DNA of 64,000 nt from Aulostomus chinensis (GCA_037954235.1 JBBMOA010000004.1:4725001-4789000), one strand, 5' to 3'; counted from the stretch's first letter, positions 24,822 through 34,614 are shown. Numbers and translations: made by a program. Notes: a model not told the origin generated them from the sequence alone.

Positions 24822-26379
24822 TTGGGTGGCTGTGGAGCGCCCCTGGTGGTGCATACCGGAGCCGAGGCTGGGCTAGTAGGCTGATGCTAGATGTGACAGA
24901 TATGGTGGTAATAAAGAAGCTAAATAATATCTGGTTTTGTCTGGGTTGGAGTGTACTAGTGTGTACATGTACTAGCTGATTACACCTGGAGCTGCCAGGT
25001 AAAAACATTCTAGTCTCTTCTCACATACTTCAGTTCGACTCTGTACCCATTCAGACATTTACAGACCGACCCAAACTGGTGCAGATTCAGTCTCTACCAC
25101 CAGATTCTGCATAGCAATACAGAATCTGTAGGCGAGGGAGAAAACAGGGACGAGTTTCCGTTTGAGGAGCTTTGACCAGTCACGTTTCAGCAGTTAACTC
25201 TACTACCAATGCGGGTTAATGCTTCTTAAATGCATCGTTCTTCTCAGCCCCGCCCTCAGTGGCGCCTGACGTCCATCGTATTGCATCTACACATCGTGGC
25301 GCCGCAGACGGCAACAGCCACGACTGGTGGATCACTCGCTTCACATTTCTGTCTTTCCACGTATTCATTTTCATTCCATCTCCTCACTCGTATCTGAGTT
25401 GCTTCAAGTCCAGGTACTTGGTACTGGGTTCTTGCTACGCGAGGGTGTAGAAGCTGAGACTTCCATTTACTGCGTTTCAAGACTTCAATCTGAACCTTGT
25501 TTTTCCAACCTTAAAGTATTTTATCAGGTGTTTTTATTAACTTTACTGGCGCATCATAAAACCTTATTTTCCAATGATCGGGAATGTTATGGAGGATTCT
25601 AGTGTGTAATGCTCACTCAAATGAAACATACAGTACACAACAAAATACACAACCAGCTGAACCATAACAACTTAGAGGAGAAAAAAAAAGTATTTTGTGA
25701 AGCACAGGCAGGCTGACGGGCTATTTTAAAACCTAAAAATCTGCAGTATTACACAAAGAAGATGAATCACAGGTTATACTTGCTACCTTCCGTGTGTTTA
25801 TGTGGGAGAGGAGTGTAGCTGCATGCAAAAACTTTAGCACGGAGACATCCAACTTCAACACACACACACACACACACACACACAGACTTATGCAAACTCA
25901 TGCCTGTCCTTAAGTAGAGGGTCAGACACCACGAATATTCTCACACAAACACAGGGAAGTAGTGTGAAGTCTAGTATCACTGGTGCTGGTGCGATCTCCC
26001 TCATCTCAGCGCTGGTACTCCAGCCGGTGCTGACTGTGTGGGTGCCACCCACCCACCCATCTGTGCCCAACGGGGCCCTCAGGCCCCAGAGTCCATCTGG
26101 CATCCTCCTTTGTGTCTGTCGAGTTGTCACCGACCACGGCCGCCGCAGACATCCCCAGTCCATGCCAGTTCTTCAGCACAGAGGAGGAAGCATGGCGGGC
26201 GGTGACCTCAGCCAAAACGGAAGCGTGTGAATAATGAACACGCGAGAGAAACATGAGTAAAAGTTGAAGATGAATTTAAAGTGAATCCTTTTGAAAAACT
26301 CGACAACTTTCTCTCCCACTCACACACTCTTTCTACAACCACACTTATTAGGGAGTTTTTTTGTGTGTTTTAGTTAATC
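24822..26379. other. Spacer between inverted hAT copies
   Basis: Together with SINE copy 2 this forms the 2.2-kb spacer of the inverted pair. No gene or further element was recognised; one CA run. Confidence 0.55.
25858..25884 (+). repeat. (CA)13 microsatellite
   Basis: Perfect run. Confidence 0.96.
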
Positions 26380-26393
26380 ATGTAATAAAGAGA

Positions 26394-26765
26394 GGGCTGC
26401 GTGGTGGTGCAGTGGTCAGCACTGTCGCCTCACAGCAAGAAGGTTCTGGGTTCGAGTCCCGGCTGGAGCACGGGATCTTTCTGTGTGAGTCTCCATGTTC
26501 TCCCCGTGCCTGCGTGGGTTCTCTCCGGTACTCCAGCTTCCTCCCACCGTCCAAAGACATCAAGAGGGGATGAGGCTGATTGGATTCTCTAAATTGACCG
26601 TAGGTATGAATGTGAGTGTGAGTGGTTGTTCGTCTCTGTATGTTGGCCCTGCGATGGACTGGCGACCTGTCCAGGGTGAACCCCACCTCTCGCCCGTTGA
26701 CGCTGGGATAGGCTCCAGCCCCCCCGCGACCCTTAATGTAGGAATAAGCGGAAGACAATGGATGG
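26394..26765 (+). mobile_element. tRNA-headed SINE-like copy 2 (best preserved)
   Basis: A 14-bp duplication ATGTAATAAAGAGA lies at 26380-26393 and 26766-26779. The head keeps both pol III boxes: TGGTGCAGTGG (A) and a perfect GGTTCGAGTCC (B, near 26450). Body and L2-like tail are as in copy 1, including the GACATCAAGAGGGG subfamily marker. It sits between the two inverted hAT copies. Confidence 0.88.
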
Positions 26766-26876
26766 ATGTAATAAAGAGAATAGATCCACATTTGGAATTG
26801 TTTTATGCAGACTATTAAATGATAACTCTGATATGACATTCATATCAGCCTGTTAAATACGAGGAAGCTGCCAGGA

Positions 26877-27059
26877 GTTGATGAGTTAGCTTAGCATAAA
26901 GAAGCAACAACTAGCCTGGGTCGGTCCAAAATGTTTTGCTGTGTCATTCCTATTCTTGCTGAGACATAATTTTGTAATTCTTTAGTTGTAGCTGTGCCAA
27001 TATTCTTTATATTGTATGACCTCTGGATCGAGCCAGGCCAGCTGTTCCCCCCGCTTTAG
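26877..27059. repeat. Interspersed repeat that hosts hAT copy B (left part)
   Basis: GAGTTAGCTTAGCATAAAG at 26880 and then CCTCTGGATCGAGCCAGGCC at about 27020 are pieces of a common teleost repeat. The latter runs into the hAT target site and continues at 28258 as GCTAAGCTAGGCTAATTACC once copy B is set aside. Confidence 0.55.
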
Positions 27060-27067
27060 GACTTTAT

Positions 27068-28249
27068 CCGGGGTTAATTTGAGCCGAAACCTGCCGGACG
27101 CCTCTGAATTTTGGCCTCCCTGTGTTCCCGTACTCGTATTTAGAGAAAAAAACAACATATATAAACGTTTTAAAAATGTTTAAAATAAAATAATGATGTG
27201 CATATATTAATTTACCGAATAAATCCTAAGAATTTCATGTTGTTTATTAAGATTTAACGTCATTTGATAGAGTCGGACATCTGTTGATGCAGTGATGCTA
27301 ACACACCACGCCCCTGACTCAGAAAATAAAAACAAACAAACAAACAAAACCTTTGAAATTCGCCGCATCTGAGGAGCAAGCAGAGAGGAAAAAAATTACT
27401 ATTTCACACGGTTACATTTGCTGTCTTTTTTCAATAAGAAGGAAGAGTAGCATGAGGCTTCAAAATGAGTCAGAAAAGCCTCCACAAGCGGCGACGAGGG
27501 CAGCTGCAGCGGTCATGTTGACGATCAAAATCGGCTGCAGCAGGAGGCTAGCGCCGCCACAGCTAGCCAGGTTCTCCTACAGCTAGCCAAGCAAGGGCAG
27601 GAGGCTAGCGCCCCCACAGCTAGCCAGATTCTCCTACAGCTTGCCAGGACGTGAAAGGAGGCTGGTACCGTAGCAGCAGCTGGTCATGTTCACCTCCAGT
27701 CGGAGCAGGAGCCAGCCCCAGCGCGAGCAGTCAGCCAGGTGGACCACCAACAGCCGGTGCAACAGGCGGGTACCCTGGCATCGGCTAGCCCGCTACAACA
27801 GCCGGGGGGCAAGAGGCGGGAACCGCGACATCAGCGCTTACAGCAGGATTCAGGAGAGGAGAGCGCATACTGTCTGTGAGCATACTGTCTATTAATAGGC
27901 CGCCGTGCCAATCTTTAATAATCTAATAATAATGGAAGATTCGTGTGATTTATTGTGAGCTCTCTTTTTTTTGTTTTGTTTTACAAGTTGGACCTGTTGA
28001 GAAATGAGTTGCTGACTGTAAACTGTAAGTCCCACCTGTGGGGATGTGGGCATTCACCTGTGCTGCGCAGAGGAGCCTAAAATAATTGTAAATTACCGTC
28101 ATAACATTTACACCATGGGTATTATTTGAAATTGAGGCTTGTAAGTCCCCCAGCATGGCAAGTGGGCATTTGTATGTTGTCCTCTGCATGTTTTCTGGAT
28201 ACGTTCATATGTACTTTGCGTATGCTTATGATTGACAAATTAAACACTG
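27068..28249 (+). mobile_element. Non-autonomous hAT-like element, copy B (intact ends)
   Basis: 1,182 bp, flanked by a perfect 8-bp duplication GACTTTAT (27060-27067 and 28250-28257). Ends are CCGGGGTTAATTTGAGCC and, reverse complement, CAGTGTTTAATTTG. The 8-bp duplication and CA-type end favour the hAT superfamily. The interior carries a GC-rich block (27480-27880) with repeated ASQVLLQLA-like segments in one frame (about 27500-27650) and a Gln/Pro-rich stretch up to a stop near 27880. I recognise no domain. The target site lies within an older interspersed repeat. Confidence 0.82.
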
Positions 28250-28290
28250 GACTTTATGCTAAGCTAGGCTAATTACCTTACCTGACAAAC
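28250..28290 (+). repeat. Interspersed repeat that hosts hAT copy B (right part)
   Basis: GACTTTATGCTAAGCTAGGC is the continuation of the repeat interrupted at 27067. It is closely similar to the units at 13372, 13473 and 13528. Confidence 0.55.
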
Positions 28291-30109
28291 AGATTCAGCA
28301 AAGGAGTACTATTGATACCTGAGAAACGGCAACATGAAGTAGCGAAAGTACTAATCAAATGCAGTTTTCTTGTGCTCACAAATTAACTATCTCAAGATGA
28401 ATTATCATATTTTCTAATGATAATGGAGGAGAACTAAATCACCAGGGACAGTTTTCTGATCTTAATAACATTAAAAATAATGTGATCATAAAATAGCGGC
28501 ATTTAAAAAGTTAAAAAGCCAGGCTGTTCCTTTTTTGAATGCTACGTAATTCATCTTTTGATAATTTTAAACTCTTGATCTTCAAGATTAAGATCCGACT
28601 GTTTTAGACACACGCCTTCTGAACGACGACTGGTCAATGAAACCTTTGAGCTCCACAGAGTTGTGAAATCTCTACAAACTGGGTTTACATGGCAGTGGTG
28701 GATACCAGCAACCAGCTTGTGCGTCATTCACGCCGGCGTGGTGGAGGAGGCCTCGCCATCGCCTTCAGCCTGAGCAGAAGGGATTCTGATGAAGACAAGT
28801 CACCAGATATTTGCATGTCAAAAAAAGCCTGGAGACACAAAAAGACAATAGGGGATTACCGGGTCGCATATAGCAACACAGATGTCAACATACTGAGCCT
28901 GACATCATTTATTGCCCTGTGTTTTATTACAGGGTGGCGCTTGTTTTAGTAAAAGAGGCGGTGCTCCTCGTTCCCCAGGAGATGCCGTCATTTAAATAAT
29001 CAATTCAAGCTCCACCTTTTCTTACTTAATCTTTATGGCTGGTGAATGTGACATAATTCCTGTCGTTCATATATCATGATGTAAATTCCAAAGAATCATT
29101 TTCCCATGCGTATAAATCACACCCTTCATCATAAATTAAGTCCCTGAGAGGTTTTAGAGACAAGCTGCCTTATGAAGTCTTGCTGCTCCCATATGTCTCC
29201 ACTCTGCTCTCAGTTGGAAGCAGCCAGTCAAGAAGAATGATGTCAATTTTTTAGGGTATGGATCAATAAATTTGAGTCAAAGATGCACATCGTGTTTCAG
29301 CTGAAATCAGGGGGAGCAGGTGACTGGCAATTGCTGCAATTCACCAGAGGGGGCAGTACCTTTCCAGAAAACACAGCCCTCACGGCATTCCTGCATCTGA
29401 TAAGTGAGTGAATTATGGTATTTGTATGGAAGGTAGGCAAGCAGGAGGCATAAAATGGAAAAGCAATTAGTTATTTTTACTGAGGCTGCATATATATAAG
29501 TGTGTGTGTGTGTTTCTGCCATGGCAGCATCACTCCCTCCGCTCTCCAGACACATCTGCCTCTTATTAGCGCCATGGTTTCTGCAGACTGTCATGCAGTT
29601 AATGGCTCCTGTGATGGTTCTCCTCAGCCACGCTGGCAGTCGTGTCACAATATTGTCAGTTGTACTAAAGGCAGTATAAATGAGCGGAAGCGTTTACTAC
29701 ATGCAGTAGTAGCCTCCCAAGGGGGGAGGTGAACATCGGCCGGCGCATGTGCGCCTTACCACCGTGTCATGTAGTACATCTGGACGAGATGTTGACATAA
29801 CCATCGACACTCCGACTTCTAAATGATCAGGACAACAAACTTATTTCTGTACATAAAAATGGGAGTTTAATTGAAAATTTTTGTATCAAAAAATAGCAAT
29901 ATCCATCCTTCACAGCCACCAGTCACACAGCGGAACTTAAAAGTTGTGGAGTATGAGGCAAACTACGTCGCTTTCCATATAGAACTCCAAGGTATCTGGA
30001 CAGTACACAAACCAGATGGATGCCGTTCAACACCAGACTCGTTTTGGGTTGTTGTTGTTTTTTGTCCTCTTTTCTTTAAAGTAGTTAAATAACATTCAAA
30101 TGCTCTTTC
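28291..30109. other. Intergenic, 3' of pim3
   Basis: No gene recognised. It may hold an extended pim3 3' UTR: a weaker ATTAAA on the minus strand lies at about 29866-29871. Confidence 0.5.
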
Positions 30110-30127
30110 AAATTTAAGTAAACTTAT

Positions 30128-30133
30128 TTTATT
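30128..30133 (-). promoter_or_regulatory. Polyadenylation signal AATAAA (pim3)
   Basis: TTTATT on the plus strand, so AATAAA in the sense of pim3, about 1.37 kb past the stop codon. I saw no earlier canonical AATAAA in the UTR. Cleavage would fall near 30100-30118. No clear GU-rich downstream element was seen. Confidence 0.5.
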
Positions 30134-30273
30134 CTGCTTTACATCGACAACCGTGTCAGTGCATCCTCCACATCTCAAAAACAAAAACAAAAAACAAAAA
30201 AACATTGTCGATATGTAAAAATAAGTTATAGGAATGCAAACTAAAGGCCAAGTAGGATATGCGAAGGTTTGCT

Positions 30274-30292
30274 GGGGGGGGGGGGGGGGGGG
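30274..30292 (-). repeat. Homopolymer tract within pim3 3' UTR
   Basis: G19 on the plus strand, C19 in the mRNA sense; poly(C)-binding proteins could recognise it. Confidence 0.95.
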
Positions 30293-30304
30293 TTAAGCAA
30301 AGAC

Positions 30305-30321
30305 AATAAATAAATAAATAA
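30305..30321 (-). promoter_or_regulatory. AU-rich element in pim3 3' UTR
   Basis: On the minus strand this reads TTATTTATTTATTTATT, giving three overlapping AUUUA pentamers. Further single AUUUA motifs lie at 30355-30359, 30360-30364, 31051-31055 and 31194-31198. Clustered overlapping pentamers are the class of element that speeds decay of short-lived cytokine and kinase mRNAs, and PIM transcripts are known to be short-lived. Function here is inferred. Confidence 0.6.
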
Positions 30322-30578
30322 CCACAGAGCGTGGAATGTCTACATGTTTACAAATAAATTAAATGCAAATGGGGAGGGGAAAAAAAATACATGAAAGAGA
30401 AAAACATGCTGTACAATATTTGCAAAAAAAAAAGAGAAAAGGAAAAAAAAAAAAACATTGTTTAGTTATGAATATTGCATTGATTGTGCATTTCACACCC
30501 CAAACCCTGAGGGAGGCCAGGGGCGGGGGCCATGTAGTGTCAAGCAGTGAGATGGCGGGAGGCGAAAAGAAAACAAGA

Positions 30579-30581
<3 letters not shown>

Positions 30582-30610
<29 letters not shown>
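30582..30610 (-). repeat. (CT)14 within pim3 3' UTR
   Basis: (GA)n on the plus strand; a pyrimidine-rich tract in the transcript. Confidence 0.96.
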
Positions 30611-30615
<5 letters not shown>

Positions 30616-30857
30616 AGGGAGGTGTGTGTTGACATTTTTTTTCTTTTTTGTAGACATTCAGAAAAAGACAGGATCCAGTTTCCATAACACCTGTTCAGGC
30701 TATAGAGTGAGTGAGCAGCTTCAAAAGAGTGATACAGAGTTGAGTGTGTTTCAAGTATTCCATTGTCAGGAAGAGCCCCCACCTCCCTCTCTCCTATCTA
30801 ATGCTATCTTAGCCTCTCGGATGGGGGCTGGTTGGCTTACAGTGATGGAGAGGAGGC

Positions 30858-30858
<1 letters not shown>

Positions 30859-30891
<33 letters not shown>
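30859..30891 (-). repeat. (ATT)11 within pim3 3' UTR
   Basis: (AAT)n on the plus strand, 33 bp. Confidence 0.96.
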
Positions 30892-31500
30892 TTAAAAAAA
30901 AACAACAACAGCTAGACACCCTTCCATCACAGCACAGGCAACTTAGCCGCCAAATTGCGGGCAATCCGAAAAACAAGAGTTGAGATGAAAGCCCACCAGA
31001 AAAAGCAGCTTTCCAAAAAAAAGGCACTCCAAAATCAAAATTAAAACATTTAAATAAAAAGGTTTGTGTTTTTTTTTTTTCTCCAAGCTCTATGAGAGCA
31101 GCCATATCTGATAGGAGGGCCTTGCCAGCTGCATATACCAGCCTAGTAACAAAAACAATTAAGTTAACAAAAAAAAAAGAAAGGTGGGGGGAATAAATAG
31201 TGCTGGTAAGACCGCCCAAACAGCAAAATGTTCCCCGTCAGGAAACAGGTATCAACTGAATGAAAAAAGAGGGGATGGGGGTTAAGATAAGAAACAACCA
31301 ACAGTAATAAATTAGAAATTCCCTACAAAAGAGGAAAATTAAAGTACATATTTCTTGCCGGTCCAGCTAAGTTAAGAGCCCAGTCGCTGACAGGCCAGCT
31401 GGGCTACAGGCTGCTGGCCTTGAGTCCACACCACCCCCTCCATCACGCCCCCCCCCCCCCCCAACCCTTTTTCAGTCTTTTCGGTCCATCAGAGCCGTCC

Positions 31501-31703
31501 TCAGAGACTCTCCTTGCTAGAGGTTGTGCTTGATGAAGAGTCTGTGTCGATGGTCCTGAGGCGGATGTCGCCGGCCACCGGCTCCTCTGGTGACTTGGGT
31601 GACTCTGTCGTGGCCCTCATCCAGGGGTGGTCGCCAATCTGCTCCAGCGTGGGCCGGTCCGACGGCCGCAAGGCCAGGCACCATTTGATCAGTTGCTGGC
31701 ACT
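31501..31703 (-). CDS. pim3: pim3 exon 6 (C-lobe end and tail, stop)
   Basis: 203 nt including TGA at 31503-31501. It completes Glu264 and reads ECQQLIKWCLALRPSDRP, HPWM, then a tail with a Ser-rich run and TTSSKESL. The acceptor is CTCCCCAG. The tail fits PIM3; PIM1 ends differently. Confidence 0.94.
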
Positions 31704-33847
31704 CTGGGGAGGGGACAGAGAAGACGGTGAGAATGACACCCATGTGTGTTGTTACGTTTCACAGAGCCTGATGAACAGAGTCATGCTGGGAGGTGGAGGC
31801 TGGGCTGTACTGGCTGCTGCAGCTAGGGGGCAGCAGAGTCAGCTCCTGTGTTCTGGTTCACTTACCGGCTGAAATCCTCCTCCTGAAATACAGCCTCCCT
31901 CTGAGGATCTCCTCGTCCTGCTCAAAGGGGATGTCTCCACACACCATGTCATACAGCAGCACACCCAGCGACCACACTGTTGCCGAGCGACCGTGGTATC
32001 TATGGAAGCGGATCCACTCTGGTGGGCTGTACACTCTCGTACCTGGAGGAGGAGGGACAAGGGGACAGTGAGCAGGTGTGAGGTGGCATGGGGGGGAATG
32101 CTGCTTGGTGCTGCTGCACATCAGGAGAATATAGAGGGCACTAGTGCTCCACCAGCACTCAGGCAAAAACCACAGGAAGCAGGGTGAGAATGGCTGAGTC
32201 ATGATTCAGAAATGCTTCTTTCCTTTTCCTTTTAACTGGATCCCGCGTCCCCTCCCCCTCCCTCTCTATTCCTCCCCCTTCACTTGAGGAACTTGGATGC
32301 AAAACAAAAAAGGGGGGGGGCAATGTGAACCGGTCACGTGAGGCTGCGACTCAGGTTTCACAACAAACAGATGTTACGTGGCACTGACCTACCTACCCCC
32401 CCCCCCCCCACCTGTGACTCAATCTTTACCCACAGCATTAAAGTCCACTCGATCTCACACGGCTTTGCTTCATTAGTCATTTTAATATCTTGTATTATTC
32501 TCAAAATCACGATTGTCAAAAAAATAACAAAAACCAAAAGATTTCCGTTTCCCCGCTGCGGGGACCAGACCTCAACGCGTCATTACCATCCGTAGGAGAG
32601 CGCGAGACCCTCGCGAGGAAAACCCTCCACCAAAAACAGAGCACTGCGTCACACGGGCTCGTGAACGCCTCCATGTCTGAATATAGCCGAGCGGAGCATC
32701 AAGGGCAAACACAACCCAACCCACGCGGATTCATAAAACACACACACACACACACTCACACACACACACACTGGAGCGCGTTATAAAACGCGTCAGGATG
32801 GAAAAGAGGAGGCTGCTGCTGCTGCTGCTTACCGTCGAAATCCGTGTAGACGGTGTCCTTGAGAATGGCCCCCGAGCCAAAGTCAATAAGCTTGAGCTCC
32901 CCGGTGCGTAGGTCCACAAGCAGGTTCTCATCCTTGATGTCCCTGTGCACCACACCGCAACCGTAGCAGTGCCTCACCGCCTCCAAAACCTGGCGGAAAA
33001 AGCCCCTCGCCGTGTCCTCATCCAACGCGCCCTTCTCGGTGATGAAGTCGAAAAGGTCCTTGACGAGCTCCGGCCTCTCCATGACGATGAGCCAGCCGTC
33101 CGCCCGCTCGTAGTAGTCCAGCAGTTTAATAACTCCCCTGAAGGATGAGCTGACCTTCTTTAGCAGCAGGATCTCCAGCGGTACCATCGACCCGTTCTGG
33201 AAGGGAGGTGGAGCGGGGAGTTAAGACACCGTCACATCACATCGCCGCCGGCGGGAGCCGCAGCTAACCAAAACAAACAGACCGGGGAGCTACTTACAAT
33301 TGTGCCCCACTCGGTCACCCGCTCCTTCGCGACGTGTTTCACCGCAACCTGTAATAAAACAGGAAGAAGAAGAAAAAACACTTAAATACATCCAATAATG
33401 CTGTTAGGGACATATTACGACATAAAATGGGGCACCCCGCTTTCATGGCGGCGCATGAAAGATCAACCCGTTCACCCCGTTCTCACCGGCGCGCCGTCAG
33501 AGATCCGGCTGCCGGCGTACACCGTCCCGAACCCGCCGCTGCCCAGCACCGAGCCCACCTGGTAAACCTTCTCGAACGGCTCCTTTTCCGCTTTCACTGC
33601 GAGTAAAAACAAACGTCAAGGTAAACGGGGGTGTTTCCACAACAAACCGCCAGGTCAAGACAAGCCACGGTTTACTAGCGGCTGCTCCGGGGCTCCGGAT
33701 CAATAACAAGTTGTACTACAGTTACTGCAGATGATGCAGTGAAATCTGAAGTGACCCACCTGGCTGCAGCTGTATTTTCACCGGTAGATGGTCCATACTT
33801 GAAGGGTTGCAAATATGCGAAAATGAACCAAACTTTGACAGCAACAT
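31501..33847 (-). CDS. pim3: PIM-family serine/threonine kinase, best fit Pim-3 (six exons, complete)
   Basis: Constitutively active cytosolic and nuclear Ser/Thr kinase of the CAMK-related PIM family, which promotes survival and growth downstream of cytokine/STAT signalling (family knowledge). Exons on the minus strand are 33847-33760, 33596-33487, 33348-33298, 33196-32833, 32042-31866 and 31703-31501. All introns are GT-AG and the joined CDS is 993 nt including TGA, giving 330 residues (human PIM3 is 326). Visible motifs: start MLLSKFGS; Gly loop LGSGGFGTVYAG at 47-58; VAVK with Lys70; hinge ERPE at 123-126, with the proline typical of PIM kinases; catalytic loop HRDIKDEN at 167-174; DFG at 188-190; SPPEW at 210-214 in place of APE; tail ending TTSSKESL. 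The DHLPVKI stretch in exon 1 and the TTSSKESL-type tail separate PIM3 from PIM1 and PIM2. No broken residue is seen. The start is the first ATG and matches the conserved family start. Paralogue assignment is by recall, not by a tree. Confidence 0.93.
31866..32042 (-). CDS. pim3: pim3 exon 5 (activation segment to alpha-G)
   Basis: 177 nt, phase 1 to phase 1, residues 205-263 plus one base. It begins GTRVYSPPEW, continues through HRYHGRSATVWSLG and CGDIPFEQDEEI, and ends RRRISA. Acceptor CTCCAG, donor GCCG|GTAAG. Intron 4 is 790 bp and intron 5 is 162 bp. Confidence 0.95.
32043..32832 (-). other. pim3 intron 4
   Basis: 790-bp intron, the largest of the gene. On the coding strand it opens with GTAAG and then six CAG triplets. 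It also holds an interrupted (GT)n tract (32740-32771) and a short homopolymer C tract on the plus strand near 32398-32409. No internal exon is apparent. Confidence 0.85.
32833..33196 (-). CDS. pim3: pim3 exon 4 (hinge, catalytic loop, DFG)
   Basis: 364 nt, residues 84-204 plus one base. It starts NGSMVPLEI after TTCCAG and ends in TVYTDFD. It carries ERPE, HRDIKDENLL and LIDFGSG. The donor after 32833 reads GACG|GTAAGC and is followed at once by a CAG trinucleotide run in the intron. Confidence 0.95.
33298..33348 (-). CDS. pim3: pim3 exon 3 (VAVK lysine)
   Basis: 51 nt, residues 67-83 (begins VAVKHVAKERVTEWG). It holds the ATP-contacting Lys70. The acceptor is ACAG ending at 33349 and the donor is ATT|GTAAGT; both flanking introns are phase 0. 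Intron 2 is 138 bp and intron 3 is 101 bp. It is too short for simple ORF detection and was found by splice sites and family order. Confidence 0.92.
33487..33596 (-). CDS. pim3: pim3 exon 2 (glycine loop)
   Basis: 110 nt. The acceptor CTCGCAG ends at 33597 and the donor after 33487 reads CCG|GTGAGA. It encodes residues 30-66, including KEPFEKVYQVG and the nucleotide-binding loop GSGGFG (48-53). Intron 1 is 163 bp. Confidence 0.93.
33760..33847 (-). CDS. pim3: pim3 exon 1 (coding part)
   Basis: 88 nt, residues 1-29 plus the first base of codon 30. The ATG is at 33847-33845. The start MLLSKFGS followed by DHLPVKIQ (19-26) is the PIM3-type N-terminus. The donor after 33760 reads CAG|GTGGGT, phase 1. 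Confidence 0.9.
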
Positions 33848-34560
33848 ATTCAAGCAGAGAAGCCCCGGCGGAGATGAGTCCTAGTCACCAGGTAGGGTCG
33901 CCAACCGAACGCAGGGAGGAGGAGGACAGGACGACGAGTGGGTTCGGGCGCTTTAGAAGAGGTGGTGTGGACCGTCTTGGCTACAAGAGAATAATAAATC
34001 CAGCCCAGCAGTGCGCCAACTCGGCCGCACCGCGCCCGTCAGATTCGTGTCACGACCGGCAAGTCGTACACCTTCTCCCGAGAACTGGCATGAAAACGGA
34101 CTTGTGTGTCTCAACTCTGGTAATTCCGATGAAAACTGTCCTCTTGTGCGATAAAAGCAACAGCAACAAAACAAAAATAAAACTCCTGTGTGTCTCGCAG
34201 GGAGAGGAGAGTGCGTTTAAAGGCCCTCCGCGGTGTGTTGTTATCCCGAAGAGTGGCCGCTGTCTGAGCTTTGACGCGGTCTCCCCAAGCCAATATTTTG
34301 ACGCGGAGTAGGATGGTCGTATCCCTCCGCCACCAACACAAGTCGATCTTTTCGTTGAATACCAGCTAAAAAATAGACACTTTTTTTACTAGACGCGCTT
34401 TGAGATCACATTAGAATCAAGCCACTGTCATTTATTCACACATTTAGCCGAAAAACATCCCCGTAATAACCATTTGCATCACGCACTACTTTCTCATAGT
34501 ACGAGACGCCCAAGAATATTTTGTCTAGGAGCTTTGCGCTGTATCACTACAGACTCGGGG
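33848..34560 (-). promoter_or_regulatory. pim3 5' UTR and CpG-rich proximal region
   Basis: CpG density is clearly higher from about 33240 to 34310 than elsewhere, as expected for a CpG-island promoter. A TTCGTTGAA palindrome of the STAT form TTCN3GAA lies at 34351-34359, about 500 bp upstream of the ATG; PIM genes are classic JAK/STAT targets. The transcription start is not defined by the sequence. Confidence 0.5.
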
Positions 34561-34614
34561 GCGAGGACCAATCAGGAGCCGTATATAAATACTCTGTTTG
34601 GCGTTTGGACCAAT
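34556..34614. promoter_or_regulatory. CCAAT/TATA-like core promoter candidate
   Basis: Two CCAAT boxes (34568-34572 and 34610-34614, ATTGG on the minus strand) flank a TATATAAATA motif at 34582-34591. A GC box-like GGGGGCGAGG precedes it on the plus side (about 34557). The cluster is 0.7 kb from the pim3 ATG and is the best promoter candidate. Orientation is ambiguous: read plus it gives GC-CCAAT-TATA in textbook order, but no plus-strand gene follows. Confidence 0.4.

Larger units (their letters stand above)
30110..31500 (-). other. pim3: Probable pim3 3' UTR
   Basis: Runs from the stop codon to the first good polyadenylation signal on the minus strand, about 1.4 kb. It has no credible reading frame. 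In the mRNA sense it contains G15 (31448-31462), (ATT)n (30859-30891), (CT)n (30582-30610), C19 (30274-30292) and several ATTTA pentamers. The end is inferred from AATAAA at 30128-30133; longer or shorter isoforms are possible. Confidence 0.6.

Noticed and set aside
26420..26470. tRNA gene suggested by A and B boxes
   Set aside because: The boxes belong to the SINE head; there is no cloverleaf and it is followed by the SINE body with target duplications.
28689..28949. 86-codon plus-strand frame
   Set aside because: No domain recognised, and no upstream or downstream exon; length is within chance expectation.
33739..34311. 190-codon plus-strand open frame
   Set aside because: It lies antisense over pim3 exon 1 and its 5' flank in CpG-rich sequence, where stops are rare. 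No family resemblance and no splice context.
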